Of a DNA stretch of 64,000 bases, positions 1-10,534 are shown piece after piece (the first letter of the stretch is position 1; the number at the start of each line of letters is the position of its first letter). The translations under genes were made by a program, and so were the position numbers. Below the pieces are notes generated by a model. That model made no database searches. It was not told the origin of the DNA and saw nothing but the letters and a program-made list of their open reading frames with translations. Source of the DNA: Enoplosus armatus (lineage: Eukaryota > Chordata > Actinopteri > Centrarchiformes > Enoplosidae); the NCBI RefSeq assembly GCF_043641665.1, contig NC_092189.1:12024333-12088332 (forward strand). The letters are read 5' to 3'.

Positions 1-130
1 TATATTTAGCTTACAACCATGCTCCGTAATTCTGGAAAATGTTCTATTGGATTAACATCTCCGAATATGGATTTCAGCCTTGTTCAGTACAGTATGTCGA
101 TTGGAATTAACGTGTTATAGCGGACCAAGG
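1..130 (+). other. pcdhg: 5' flank / probable 5' UTR of variable exon V1
   Basis: This stretch directly precedes the first variable exon. By comparison with V2-V6, whose promoter block lies about 250-270 bp before the ATG, the promoter of V1 falls outside the window. The bases just before the V1 start resemble those before V2, so this is probably 5' untranslated sequence. An in-frame upstream ATG at 80 would add 17 residues that are not conserved in the other exons. Confidence 0.6.
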
Positions 131-2584
131 ATGACAAAGAGAACAGGATACCGAGACTGGAGATGGCAGGCGCTTTGGTGGCATCATTTCTTTCTCTTGT
201 GGAGTACAATAGACGGACAGACTCGTTACAGCATCCCGGAGGAACTGAAACAGGGCTCTGTGGTAGGAAATCTGGCCAAAGATCTGGGTTTGGGACTATC
301 TGAAATTTTTGACCGTAAGCTGCGCGTCGCCTCTGAGGCTGGTGAGCAGTATTTCAGTGTGGACGCGGGGAAGGGCGAGCTGGTGGTGAATGACAGAATA
401 GACAGAGAGGCTTTATGCGGACAAAGCGCCAGCTGTGTGTTGCCTCTGCAGGTTGTAATTGAAGACCCATTACAACTTTTCCGTGTTGAGGTAGAAATAC
501 AAGACATGAATGATAATGCGCCTAGATTTCCATCAAATGATATCACATTGGAGGTTGCGGAATCTACGGCTTTAGGGGTTCGTTTTCCATTAGAGAGCGC
601 CATAGACCCAGATGTTGGCAGTAATTCAGTAAAATCATACACTCTCAGTAAAGATGAATGTTTTAATATTAGAGTAAAAGAAGTTGCCGGTGGAAGGAAA
701 GTCCCTGAATTGATTTTAGCAAAAAATTTAGACAGAGAGAAAAAGGCCGTTCATAAGCTTTTGTTGACAGCTCTAGATGGGGGCAACCCAGTGAGATCAG
801 GGACCGCTCAGCTATCTGTTACAGTCCTTGACATCAACGATAACGTCCCAGCTTTTGGGAAAACGTTGTATAAAGTATCTATCAGTGAAAATGCTCCAGA
901 GGGTGCATTGATAGTACAAACAAAAGCGACAGACATGGACGATGGTCAAAACGGAGAGATAGAATACTCATTTGGAGCGCACACATCAGACACTGTTCTC
1001 TCTGTTTTTAGTATCGATCATGTATCGGGAACAATATTTCTTAAAGGAAAACTAGACTTCGAGGCAAGTGAAAATTATGAATTAGATATAAGTGCGAAAG
1101 ATAGAGGCAGTCCGAGAATGGAGGGGCATTGTACTGTGCATGTTGACGTTTTAGATGTTAACGATAATGCCCCAGAAATAATACTCACCTCTCATCCAAA
1201 GCCAGTGCGCGAAGATTCACCTAATGGCACCGTAGTAGCTTTAATCAGTGCCCGAGACCTTGACTCCGGTGTTAACGGTAAAGTAACATTACAGCTCCCC
1301 AAGAGGTCTCCATTTACCCTGAAACCGTCGTTTTCTCATAATTACGCACTGGTTACCAGTGGTGCTTTAGATCGGGAAAATGTCTCCGAATATAATATTG
1401 AGATAACAGCCACTGATTCAGGCTCTCCTCCTCTGTCCAGTAAGAAAACTATACCTGTCAGCATCACTGATGTGAATGACAACCCTCCTGTATTCACTCA
1501 GCCCTCCTATAATGTATATTTAAAAGAGAATGGGGTACCAGGGTCTATACTGTTCTCAGTATCAGCATCTGACCTGGACTTTGGTGAAAACGCCAAAATC
1601 TCTTACTCTATACTGGACTCTAAAGTGCAGGACGTGTCTGTCTCATCTTATGTTTACATTAACTCAGATAACGGCAGCATCTACAGCATGCACTCGTTTG
1701 ACTATGAGAAACTGAAGGTGTTTCAGATTCAGGTTCAGGCAAAGGACCAGGGCTCTCCGTCTCTCAGCAGCAACGCCACTGTCCATGTTTTTATCCTGGA
1801 CCAGAACGACAATGCCCCCGCTGTTATCTACCCCTCCTCCGCTGCCCTGGGCTCCCTCTCTCACCAGAGGATGCCTCGCTCCGCTAAAGCGGGTCACCTG
1901 GTTACTAAGGTGTCGGCCGTGGACGCTGACTCGGGCCATAACGCCTGGATCTCCTACAAACTGGCGGAGGCCACAGACGCCTCTCTGTTCACGGTCAATC
2001 TGTACACAGGGGAGGTGAGGACTAAACGCGCTGTGTCCGAGCAGGACGACTCCTCTCAGAGGCTGCTTATAGAGATCAAGGACGACGGGGAACCGGTCCA
2101 GTCCGCCACCGTCACGGTGTCCATCCTGCTGGAGGACGGCCTCCATGAGCCCATCTTAGACCTCCGACAGAAAGCGGCCGAGCCCAGCAGGAAAACTGGG
2201 AGAATCACCCTTTATTTGATTCTCTCTCTGGCCTCGGTGTCCGTGCTGTCTCTGCTGACTTTTCTCATCTTAGCGGTTAAATGCATCAGGAGCAGCAGAA
2301 GCAGCGGTAGTTGCTGCACGAGACGGACCGACTGTGATGATTACAAGAACCCCAACAGAAACCTGCAGATTCAGCTCAACACCGACGGACCCATAAAGTA
2401 CGTGGAGGTCCTGGGAGGAGACATGTTGTCTCAGAGTCAGTCGTTCAGGTCCTGTCTGTCTCCCATGTCAGAGTACAGTGATTTCACTCTGATTAAACCC
2501 AGCAGCACCACTGACTTTAAGGAGGTGATCAGTGTTCTGGATGCGTCTTTGCCCGACAGCACCTGGACCTTTGAGAGCCAGCAG
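131..2584 (+). CDS. pcdhg: Clustered protocadherin gamma variable exon V1 (EC1-EC6, TM, variable cytoplasmic part)
   Basis: This is a single large exon encoding a complete protocadherin ectodomain. The signal peptide is residues 1-29, rich in Trp, with the mature end probably at QTRYSIPEEL. Six cadherin repeats follow, and the linker motifs are DMNDNAP (125-131), DINDNVP (234-240), DVNDNAP (342-348), DVNDNPP (447-453) and DQNDNAP (557-563). EC6 runs to about 680, the membrane helix spans about 692-718, and the cytoplasmic part ends ESQQ at a CAG|gtgagc donor (2584/2585). EC1 has the family C-X5-C motif (Cys96, Cys102). The start MTK was chosen because it gives 818 codons in all six exons and has a purine at -3. 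Read-through past the donor meets a stop after two codons. By family knowledge the protein is a homophilic neuronal surface adhesion isoform once spliced to the constant exons. The exact paralogue number cannot be assigned. Confidence 0.96.
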
Positions 2585-2917
2585 GTGAGCTGAAAACAAC
2601 CATTGAACTTAATAATGATGAAAAAATTAGCATTATTATTTAGTACAAAAAGTACTCGATGGTAGCATTGTCTGTCATGAATGTCCATCAACAGTGCAAA
2701 CAAAAAAACGTACAAAATGCCTGTCTGTCTGCAGTGGTCTATGTGTCGGTCTGCCCTCTTTCCTGTCTCTTAGTTTCAATACATCATTGTGTTTTTATCA
2801 CACCTTTTGGCAGTGTGTATTTTAAATTTGTTTTCAAAGTGGGGAAATTTTCTTTGCAATAACTGTATTCAAAGACGGTTAAAATAGTTGTGTTGCATCA
2901 ATTTGGTGTTGGAACAT

Positions 2918-2944
2918 TTCAGCACCATGACAGCGAACAGCGAC
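2918..2944 (+). promoter_or_regulatory. RE1/NRSE-like (REST) bipartite site upstream of V2
   Basis: The left half TTCAGCACC (2918-2926) matches the RE1 left half-site exactly. After 8 bp comes GAACAGCGAC (2935-2944), close to the right half-site GGACAGCG. Canonical RE1 has a 2 bp gap; the longer gap here matches the non-canonical spacing reported for REST. An overlapping GACAGCG at 2929 could instead be a nearly canonical right half. It lies 635 bp before the V2 ATG. REST binding is inferred from sequence only. Confidence 0.5.
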
Positions 2945-3260
2945 TGTGACGTGCAGCCATGATCATGCAACGTTAGAACAGTGTTGATTTATTTACTTTG
3001 TACAATTGCGTGGACACTACATAACATTTTAATACTTTTATGCTTTCTATTTTTTCTGTGATAGGAAATTCAATTTTATCGTTTCAATTAATTTGAAGCA
3101 CTTACTGCAAAGTGGTTTTAATTTATCTTCTATGTTTGACAACGACTAGGCTTTCTCATATTATTTGATATTCAGTGATATTTGTCATCATCATCCCAAA
3201 TGAAAGCTCACAAAGAGAATAGATGCTGCCACTTTAAGAGTGTCGATCAGTTTCCCTCTC

Positions 3261-3340
3261 ATTGGATGGTGGTGGTGGATGCTGTGCACCAATAGGATTC
3301 AGAACTGTACAAAGCAATCTAGTCCCTGCCCCCATGCAGC
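3261..3340 (+). promoter_or_regulatory. pcdhg: V2 promoter block (inverted + direct CCAAT, GTACAAAG, pyrimidine run)
   Basis: The block has ATTGG at 3261 and CCAAT at 3289, then ACTGTACAAAG and a TCCCTGCCCCC run ending in CATGCAG. The same ordered elements recur before V3-V6 at a fixed distance from the ATG (here 264 bp from CCAAT to ATG). That marks it as the shared variable-exon promoter element. By position it corresponds to the CSE-bearing promoters of mammalian clustered protocadherins, but I do not see a consistent mammalian CGCT core within it. Confidence 0.65.
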
Positions 3341-3552
3341 CTTAACGCTGTAACACGTTGAATGCAAAGAGCTCGAGGAGAGAGACAGCAATGAGCTCGT
3401 ATTTTCTAAGATTTAAACATGTAAATTTTAGCTTACAGCCATGCTCAAACATTGTGGCTTTTCTTCTTTGGGTTTATTTCCTACTATCATGGATTCCAAC
3501 ATTTTCTTAAACAAGATCACGATTGGAATTAATGTGTTATAGCGGATCAAGG

Positions 3553-6006
3553 ATGACAAAGACAATAGGATACCGAGACTGGAGATGGCAGGCGCTTTGG
3601 TGGCATCATTTCTTTCTCTTGTGGAGTACAATAGACGGACAGACTCGTTACAGCATCCCGGAGGAACTGAAACAGGGCTCTGTGGTAGGAAATCTGGCCA
3701 AAGATCTGGGTTTGGGACTATCAGACATTTTTGACCGTAAGATGCGCGTCGCCTCTGAGGCTGGTGAGCAGTTTTTCAGTGTGGATGCGGGGAAGGGCGA
3801 GCTGGTGGTGAATGAGAGAATAGACAGAGAGGCTTTATGCGGACAAAGCGCCAGCTGTGTTCTACCTCTGCAAGTAGTCGTTGAAAATCCTTTGCAGTCT
3901 CATCGAATTGAAGTGGAAATACGAGACGTAAATGACAATTCTCCTAGTTTTCTTACACAGGAGATTAACCTTAAAATACCAGAATCAGTTGCGATTGGCA
4001 AACGTTTTCCTTTGGAGAGCGCAGAGGACCCTGATGTTGGAAGCAATTCTTTGAAAACTTACTCTCTGAGCAAAAACGATTATTTTTCTCTAAAATTTAA
4101 AGACACAAAAAATGGTAAAGCTGTCCCTGAATTGGTGTTAGAAAAGCCGTTAGACCGGGAAAAGGATGCTCTCCATCAGCTGCTGTTGACAGCATTAGAT
4201 GGGGGAAACCCGGTCACATCGGGAACCTGTAAGATTATCATTACTGTGCTTGATAATAACGACAATTTTCCAGTATTCAATGAAAATGAGTACAAAGTGT
4301 CTTTGAAAGAAAACAGCACCAAAGGAACACTTGTAATTAAACTTAAAGCTACAGATGCTGACGATGGTCTTAATGGTGAAGTTAAATATTCTTTCGGGTC
4401 CCGCACTCCAGACTTTGTGTTGTCAACATTTGACATCAATGATATAACAGGAGACATCGTATTAAAAGGAGGATTAGATTATGAGACTTCTAAATCATAC
4501 CTTATTGATATAACTGCTAAAGACAAAGGCATTCCCGAAATGGAGGGCCATTGTCGTGTACAGTTGGACGTAGAGGACATAAATGACAATTCTCCAGAAA
4601 TTGTGCTTACTTCAAAACCCAGTCCTGTACGCGAGGACGCACCAAGTGGCACAGTAGTGGCTTTAATCAGTGCACGAGACCTTGACTCCGATGTTAACGG
4701 TAAAGTGAAGTTACAGCTCCCTAAAGGTTCTCCCTTTACTCTGAAACCATCGTTCTCTAATAATTACGAACTGGTCACCAGTGGTCCTTTAGACCGAGAG
4801 AGTTTCTCAGAGTATAATATTGAGATAACAGCCACTGATTCAGGCTCTCCTCCTCTGTCCAGTAAGAAAACTATACCTGTCAGCATCACTGATGTGAATG
4901 ACAACCCTCCTGTATTCACTCAGCCCTCCTATAATGTATATTTAAAAGAGAATGGGGTACCAGGGTCTATACTGTTCTCAGTATCAGCATCTGACCTGGA
5001 CTTTGGTGAAAACGCCAAAATCTCTTACTCTATACTGGACTCTAAAGTGCAGGACGTGTCTGTGTCATCTTATGTTTACATTAACTCAGATAACGGCAGC
5101 ATCTACAGCATGCACTCGTTTGACTATGAGAAACTGAAGGTGTTTCAGATTCAGGTTCAGGCAAAAGACCAGGGCTCTCCGTCTCTCAGCAGCAACGCCA
5201 CTGTCCATGTTTTTATCCTGGACCAGAACGACAATGCCCCCGCTGTTATCTACCCCTCCTCCGCTGCCCTGGGCTCCCTCTCTCACCAGAGGATGCCTCG
5301 CTCCGCTAAAGCGGGTCACCTGGTTACTAAGGTGTCGGCCGTGGACGCTGACTCGGGCCATAACGCCTGGATCTCCTACAAACTGGCGGAGGCCACCGAC
5401 GCCTCTCTGTTCACGGTCAATCTGTACACAGGGGAGGTGAGGACTAAACGCGCTGTGTCCGAGCAGGACGACTCCTCTCAGAGGCTGCTTATAGAGATCA
5501 AGGACGACGGGGAACCGGTCCAGTCCGCCTCCGTCACGGTGTCCATCCTGCTGGAGGACGGCCTCCATGAGCCCATCTTAGACCTCCGACAGAAAGCGGC
5601 CGAGCCCAGCAGGAAAACTGGGAGAATCACCCTTTATTTGATTCTCTCTCTGGCCTCGGTGTCCGTGCTGTCTCTGCTGACTTTTCTCATCTTAGCGGTT
5701 AAATGCATCAGGAGCAGCAGAAGCAGCGGTAGTTGCTGCATGAGACGGACCGACTGTGATGATTACAAGAACCCCAACAGAAACCTGCAGATTCAGCTCA
5801 ACACCGATGGACCCATAAAGTACGTGGAGGTCCTGGGAGGAGACATGTTGTCTCAGAGTCAGTCGTTCAGGTCCTGTCTGTCTCCCATGTCAGAGTACAG
5901 TGATTTCACTCTGATTAAACCCAGCAGCACCACTGACTTTAAGGAGGTGATCAGTGTTCTGGATGCGTCTTTGCCCGACAGCACCTGGACCTTTGAGAGC
6001 CAGCAG
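3553..6006 (+). CDS. pcdhg: Clustered protocadherin gamma variable exon V2
   Basis: This 818-codon exon has the same architecture as V1: signal peptide 1-29, EC1-EC6, membrane helix about 692-718, variable cytoplasmic segment, and CAG|gtgagc donor at 6006/6007. Linkers in the diverged part are DVNDNSP, DNNDNFP and DINDNSP, all with the Asx residues used for calcium. It differs from V1 mainly between residues ~104 and ~415, including KFKDTKNGK in EC2 and FGSRTPDFV in EC3. The cytoplasmic part carries CCMRR instead of the CCTRR seen in V1, V3, V4 and V6. Read-through past the donor differs from those four (VSKE then stop), as it also does in V5. The start follows the shared MTK; an in-frame ATG 10 codons upstream is not conserved. 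Confidence 0.96.
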
Positions 6007-6917
6007 GTGAGCAAAGAGTAAAATAATTTTTTATGTGTATATTCTCACACGATTTCCTTAATTTTTCGGTTTCTTGCCTTTCTGTCCTCAAGAAATTTGA
6101 TTTGATATGATGCACACACACTTTTAAAGTATTATCACACTCAGGTTTATATTTTTACAATTATTTTTAAGGAACGTCTAATAGAGCAACATGCCTTTCA
6201 CTCGCATGTTTTTTATATTTTTTCATAAATGAGTTCGTAGATGTGGGGCTTTATGTGACTCTGTTTGTGACTGGATGATTGTCTGATTCAAACAGCGACG
6301 CAAACTAAGCAAGTACAATAGCCAATGTTTCTTGGTATTGTAATCTATCTGATTAAAATCGCAGCATGTACTGGAAGTCTAAAGCTCCATTTAGTTTCAT
6401 TTATTTGAGTGTGGGTTTCGTTTTTAGACACCTTGCAAAATGTAAGTGAATGAATTGCAAAAGTCAAAGCAGTCAAGATAAAGAGAAAACATTTATCATA
6501 ATTTTAAATAAACACCTCTAATTTCATGTAACTGCTCATTTGAATAAGCAGCCCATTGTGCCTTTTCGTGCATTTTTGAATTGCAGTGCTGGGTCTGGAG
6601 CACATTGCTGTTTCCATCTTATTGGCTGTAGGGTAGATGCTGTGCACCAATAGCATTAGGAGTTGTACAAAGAGATCTACTCCCTCCCCCACCCATCCTC
6701 ATCACTGTAGCCAGTACATTGCTTCAACCCCGAGATGAGAGGAGGGTGCGTTTAGACACTCAGATTTAATAATATACCTTTAATTTGCATCTCATGATGC
6801 ATAAATATGGCTATTTATGGAGTACAGCAAGTTCGTCGTTGATGGATTTTTACATTGACCTCTTTATTCTGAACAATATTTCGCTGGGAAATAACGCCGT
6901 ATTGTAACGGACCGGAG
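6007..6917 (+). other. V2-V3 intergenic with V3 promoter
   Basis: AT-rich spacer containing the V2 donor and the V3 promoter block. At 6290-6300 an AACAGCGACG string sits 628 bp before the V3 ATG, the same place as the right half of the RE1-like sites before V2 and V4. No TTCAGCACC left half accompanies it, so it may be a decayed site. Nothing else is recognised. Confidence 0.65.
6621..6692 (+). promoter_or_regulatory. pcdhg: V3 promoter block
   Basis: ATTGG at 6621, CCAAT at 6647, then TTGTACAAAGAGATCTACT and a TCCCTCCCCC run. The same order and near-identical sequence occur before V2 and V4-V6. CCAAT to ATG is 271 bp. Confidence 0.65.
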
Positions 6918-9371
6918 ATGACAAAGAGAATGGGATACCGAGACTGGAGATGGCAGGCGCTTTGGTGGCATCATTTCTTTCTCTTGTGGAGTACAATAGA
7001 CGGACAGACTCGTTACAGCATCCCAGAGGAGCTGGAGCTTGGCTCTATGGTTGGAAATCTGGCCAAAGATCTGGGTTTGGGACTATCAGATATTTTTGAC
7101 CGTAAGCTGCGTGTCGCCTCTGAGGCTGGTGAGCAGTTTTTCAGTGTGGACGCGGGGAAGGGCGAGCTGGTGGTGAATGACAGAATAGACAGAGAGGCTT
7201 TATGCGGACAAAGTGTCAGCTGTGTTCTACCTCTGCAGGTTGTAATAGAGAACCCGCTGCAGTTACACCGGATAGAAGTGGAAATAAGAGACGTAAATGA
7301 CAATGCTCCTAGTTTTCTCAAAAGCGAACACATAATAGAAATAGCTGAATCCACCGTTGTAGGTGTGCGTTTTCCCTTAGAGAGTGCAGAGGATCCCGAT
7401 GTTGGGAGTAACGGATTAAAGACGTATACACTAAGCAAAGATGAGTGCTTCACTTTAAAAGTTAAAGAAATTGAAAATGGACGAAAAATACCAGAATTGG
7501 TGTTAAATAAATCTTTGGACCGCGAGAAAAAAGCCATTCACAGTTTGTTTCTTACTGCTGTGGACGGAGGCAATCCGGTTAAATCTGGAACTTCAAAAAT
7601 AACTATAAATGTGCTTGATAATAACGACAATGTACCATTATTTGAAAATGCTTTTTATAAAATTGCTGTTCAAGAAAACAGTGCGAATGGCTCCTTTGTA
7701 ATTACAACAAAAGCAACCGACATAGATGAAGGTCCAAATGGAGAAATTGAGTACTCGCTTGGGATACACACACCACCATCAGTGCTCTCATTATTTCATA
7801 TAGATGCTGTAACGGGAGACATATTTTTGAAAAACCAGCTCGACCACGAAACTCAAGCCTCATATCGAATAGACATTAGTGCAAAAGACAAAGGCTTGCC
7901 TAAAATGGAGGGTCACTGCACTGTGCAGGTGGATGTCTTAGATGTTAATGATAACGCCCCAGAAATAGTTTTAACTTCAAAACCCACTTCTGTGCCCGAA
8001 GACTCTCGCAGTGGGACAGTCGTGGCTTTACTGAGCGTCCGTGACCTTGATTCCGGTGATAACGGTAAAGTGACGTTACAAATTCCCAAACGTTCTCCTT
8101 TCACTCTAAAACCATCATTTTCTAATAATTACGCCCTGGTTACCAGTGGTGCTTTAGACCGAGAGAGTTTCTCACAGTATAATATTGAGATAACAGCCAC
8201 TGATTCAGGCTCTCCTCCTCTGTCCAGTAAGAAAACTATACCTGTCACCATCACTGATGTGAATGACAACCCTCCTGTATTCACTCAGCCCTCCTATAAT
8301 GTATATTTAAAAGAGAATGGGGTACCAGGGTCTATACTGTTCTCAGTATCAGCATCTGACCTGGACTTTGGTGAAAACGCCAAAATCTCTTACTCTATAC
8401 TGGACTCTAAAGTGCAGGACGTGTCTGTCTCATCTTATGTTTACATTAACTCAGATAACGGCAGCATCTACAGCATGCACTCGTTTGACTATGAGAAACT
8501 GAAGGTGTTTCAGATTCAGGTTCAGGCAAAGGACCAGGGCTCTCCGTCTCTCAGCAGCAACGCCACTGTCCATGTTTTTATCCTGGACCAGAACGACAAT
8601 GCCCCCGCTGTTATCTACCCCTCCTCCGCTGCCCTGGGCTCCCTCTCTCACCAGAGGATGCCTCGCTCCGCTAAAGCGGGTCACCTGGTTACTAAGGTGT
8701 CGGCCGTGGACGCTGACTCGGGCCATAACGCCTGGATCTCCTACAAACTGGCGGAGGCCACCGACGCCTCTCTGTTCACGGTCAATCTGTACACAGGGGA
8801 GGTGAGGACTAAACGCGCTGTGTCCGAGCAGGACGACTCCTCTCAGAGGCTGCTTATAGAGATCAAGGACGACGGGGAACCGGTCCAGTCCGCCACCGTC
8901 ACGGTGTCCATCCTGCTGGAGGACGGCCTCCATGAGCCCATCTTAGACCTCCGACAGAAAGCGGCCGAGCCCAGCAAGAAAACTGGGAGAATCACCCTTT
9001 ATTTGATTCTCTCTCTGGCCTCGGTGTCCGTGCTGTCTCTGCTGACTTTTCTCATCTTAGCGGTTAAATGCATCAGGAGCAGCAGAAGCAGCGGTAGTTG
9101 CTGCACGAGACGGACCGACTGTGATGATTACAAGAACCCCAACAGAAACCTGCAGATTCAGCTCAACACCGATGGACCCATAAAGTACGTGGAGGTGCTG
9201 GGAGGAGACATGTTGTCTCAGAGTCAGTCGTTCAGGTCCTGTCTGTCTCCCATGTCAGAGTACAGTGATTTCACTCTGATTAAACCCAGCAGCACCACTG
9301 ACTTTAAGGAGGTGATCAGTGTTCTGGATGCGTCTTTACCCGACAGCACCTGGACCTTTGAGAGCCAGCAG
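6918..9371 (+). CDS. pcdhg: Clustered protocadherin gamma variable exon V3
   Basis: This 818-codon exon begins directly at the conserved MTK start; no in-frame upstream ATG exists here, which supports that start in the other exons. It has a signal peptide, EC1-EC6 with linkers DVNDNAP, DNNDNVP and DVNDNAP before the homogenised EC4-EC6 half, a membrane helix, and a CAG|gtgagc donor at 9371/9372. It is unusual among the six in having EELELGSMVG instead of EELKQGSVVG near the EC1 start and VSVRDLDSG-like changes in EC4 (LLSVRDLDSG). The juxtamembrane segment has PSKK rather than PSRK. EC2-EC3 residues, which determine homophilic specificity in this family, are largely its own. Confidence 0.96.
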
Positions 9372-9926
9372 GTGAGCTGAAAACAATAGAAGACAAACTT
9401 TATAATTTTATATCGTTGTATACATTTTTTTAAACTTCAAACACTTAACTGTCCTCTGATAACATGACATTTGCCTGGTCCTTAAAACGTATGGTACGAG
9501 TTCTCAGTCACAAGCATTTCTTCTTTCTTTCTTTCTTTTTTTTTGCTAAACATTTTGTTTGGCGTTCTGGTGATCTTTCCTCTTGGCTGTCCTACATGTG
9601 TTTTACACTGATAATATAGCATCTTGTCATTTTATGTTATCAGTTTGTTCAATCGTTATTGTCAGTTAAAGAATGCAAACAAGATATTGAAATCACTACG
9701 TCCTCATTGCAACCTAGTCATCTTCGTCAGCACATGCTGGACCCTTGTTGATCGCGTACTTTCTGTTTGCAAAGAGGATTTTAACTTTTCACCCTGCCTA
9801 CTATTTGTTTCTGCTACAAAGATCTACGTTGTGTCAAAGTTCACATTTTGTAGTTAGCTGTGTTTGCCTGGGACTGTATTAGGGTTTTGTAATGCTCCCT
9901 TTATTGTTGTCTGAATGGCACTTTGT

Positions 9927-9953
9927 TTCAGCACCACAGAGCTGGACAGCGAA
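9927..9953 (+). promoter_or_regulatory. RE1/NRSE-like (REST) bipartite site upstream of V4
   Basis: Left half TTCAGCACC (9927-9935), 8 bp gap, right half GGACAGCGAA (9944-9953). Both halves match the RE1 half-sites closely, and the gap equals that of the copies before V2 and V6. The flank (GAATGGC upstream) is also shared with the V6 copy, so they are duplicates. The site is 608 bp before the V4 ATG. Confidence 0.6.
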
Positions 9954-10250
9954 ACCTTCAGGCTTGTTTATTACAGGTTTTAACTGCTTTCAGTGATCAA
10001 ACTGCACAATACTATCACATATCTTCTGATTCAAATCACAAAAATAGTTTGTTTCATGAAAAGTTCGAATAACCGGAACACAGACAGTATTTGTATTTTT
10101 CTAATCAGATTTCATTTTATTTGCATTAACGTTATCGGCCACGTGTAGCAGCTGGCAGCGTACCATTTCTTTTATCACACTCATAATGCATCGAGGCAGA
10201 TTCTTTTCAGGGCGGCTGTGGCTTTAAACGCACTGCTCAGCCCCCTTCTT

Positions 10251-10330
10251 ATTGGCTGGTAGAGATGGACATTGTGCACCAATGAAACGTAGAACTGTAC
10301 AAAGAGATCTACTCCCTCCCCCATGCAGCC
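10251..10330 (+). promoter_or_regulatory. pcdhg: V4 promoter block
   Basis: ATTGG at 10251 and CCAAT at 10279 are 28 bp apart, as in V2, V5 and V6. They are followed by GTACAAAGAGATCTACT and TCCCTCCCCC, then CATGCAG. CCAAT to ATG is 256 bp. Confidence 0.65.
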
Positions 10331-10534
10331 TGAAGCACCGTACACATTCTCACTGCAAGGAGCTGGGTGAGAGGGAGTGATGCTCTTATCGGAATTAAAA
10401 AAAGAAAAATCTTTATTTCGTTTTTGGTATGAAGCGATTTTGGATCTTTGTTTTGGATTAATGCTCTAAGGCAATGGATGGTAACTATCTACTTTTCGAT
10501 TATCTCAATGGGAAATCATTCTAACGGACCGGGG

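Larger units (their letters stand above)
2585..3552 (+). other. V1-V2 intergenic: V1 donor, RE1-like site, V2 promoter
   Basis: The stretch begins with the V1 splice donor and is AT-rich. It contains an RE1-like motif at 2918-2944 and the V2 promoter block at 3261-3340, which are annotated separately. No further gene or RNA is visible. For any V1 transcript spliced to the constant exons this is intronic sequence. Confidence 0.7.
9372..10534 (+). other. V3-V4 intergenic with RE1-like site and V4 promoter
   Basis: This spacer contains a TTTC/T-rich tract near 9520-9543, an RE1-like site at 9927-9953 and the V4 promoter block at 10251-10330. No coding or RNA gene is recognised. Confidence 0.65.

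Noticed and set aside
80..130. In-frame upstream ATGs of V1, V2, V4, V5 and V6
   Set aside because: The added residues differ in length and sequence and are absent from V3, whereas the MTK start gives 818 codons in all six and has a purine at -3.
1785..2018. A 77-residue + strand frame repeated in each V exon
   Set aside because: It is an out-of-frame shadow of the same homogenised cadherin coding segment.
1664..2146. A 160-residue antisense open frame repeated almost identically within all six V exons
   Set aside because: It is the complement of the homogenised EC5-EC6 coding sequence; its conservation follows from the sense strand. No start context, domain or separate promoter is apparent.
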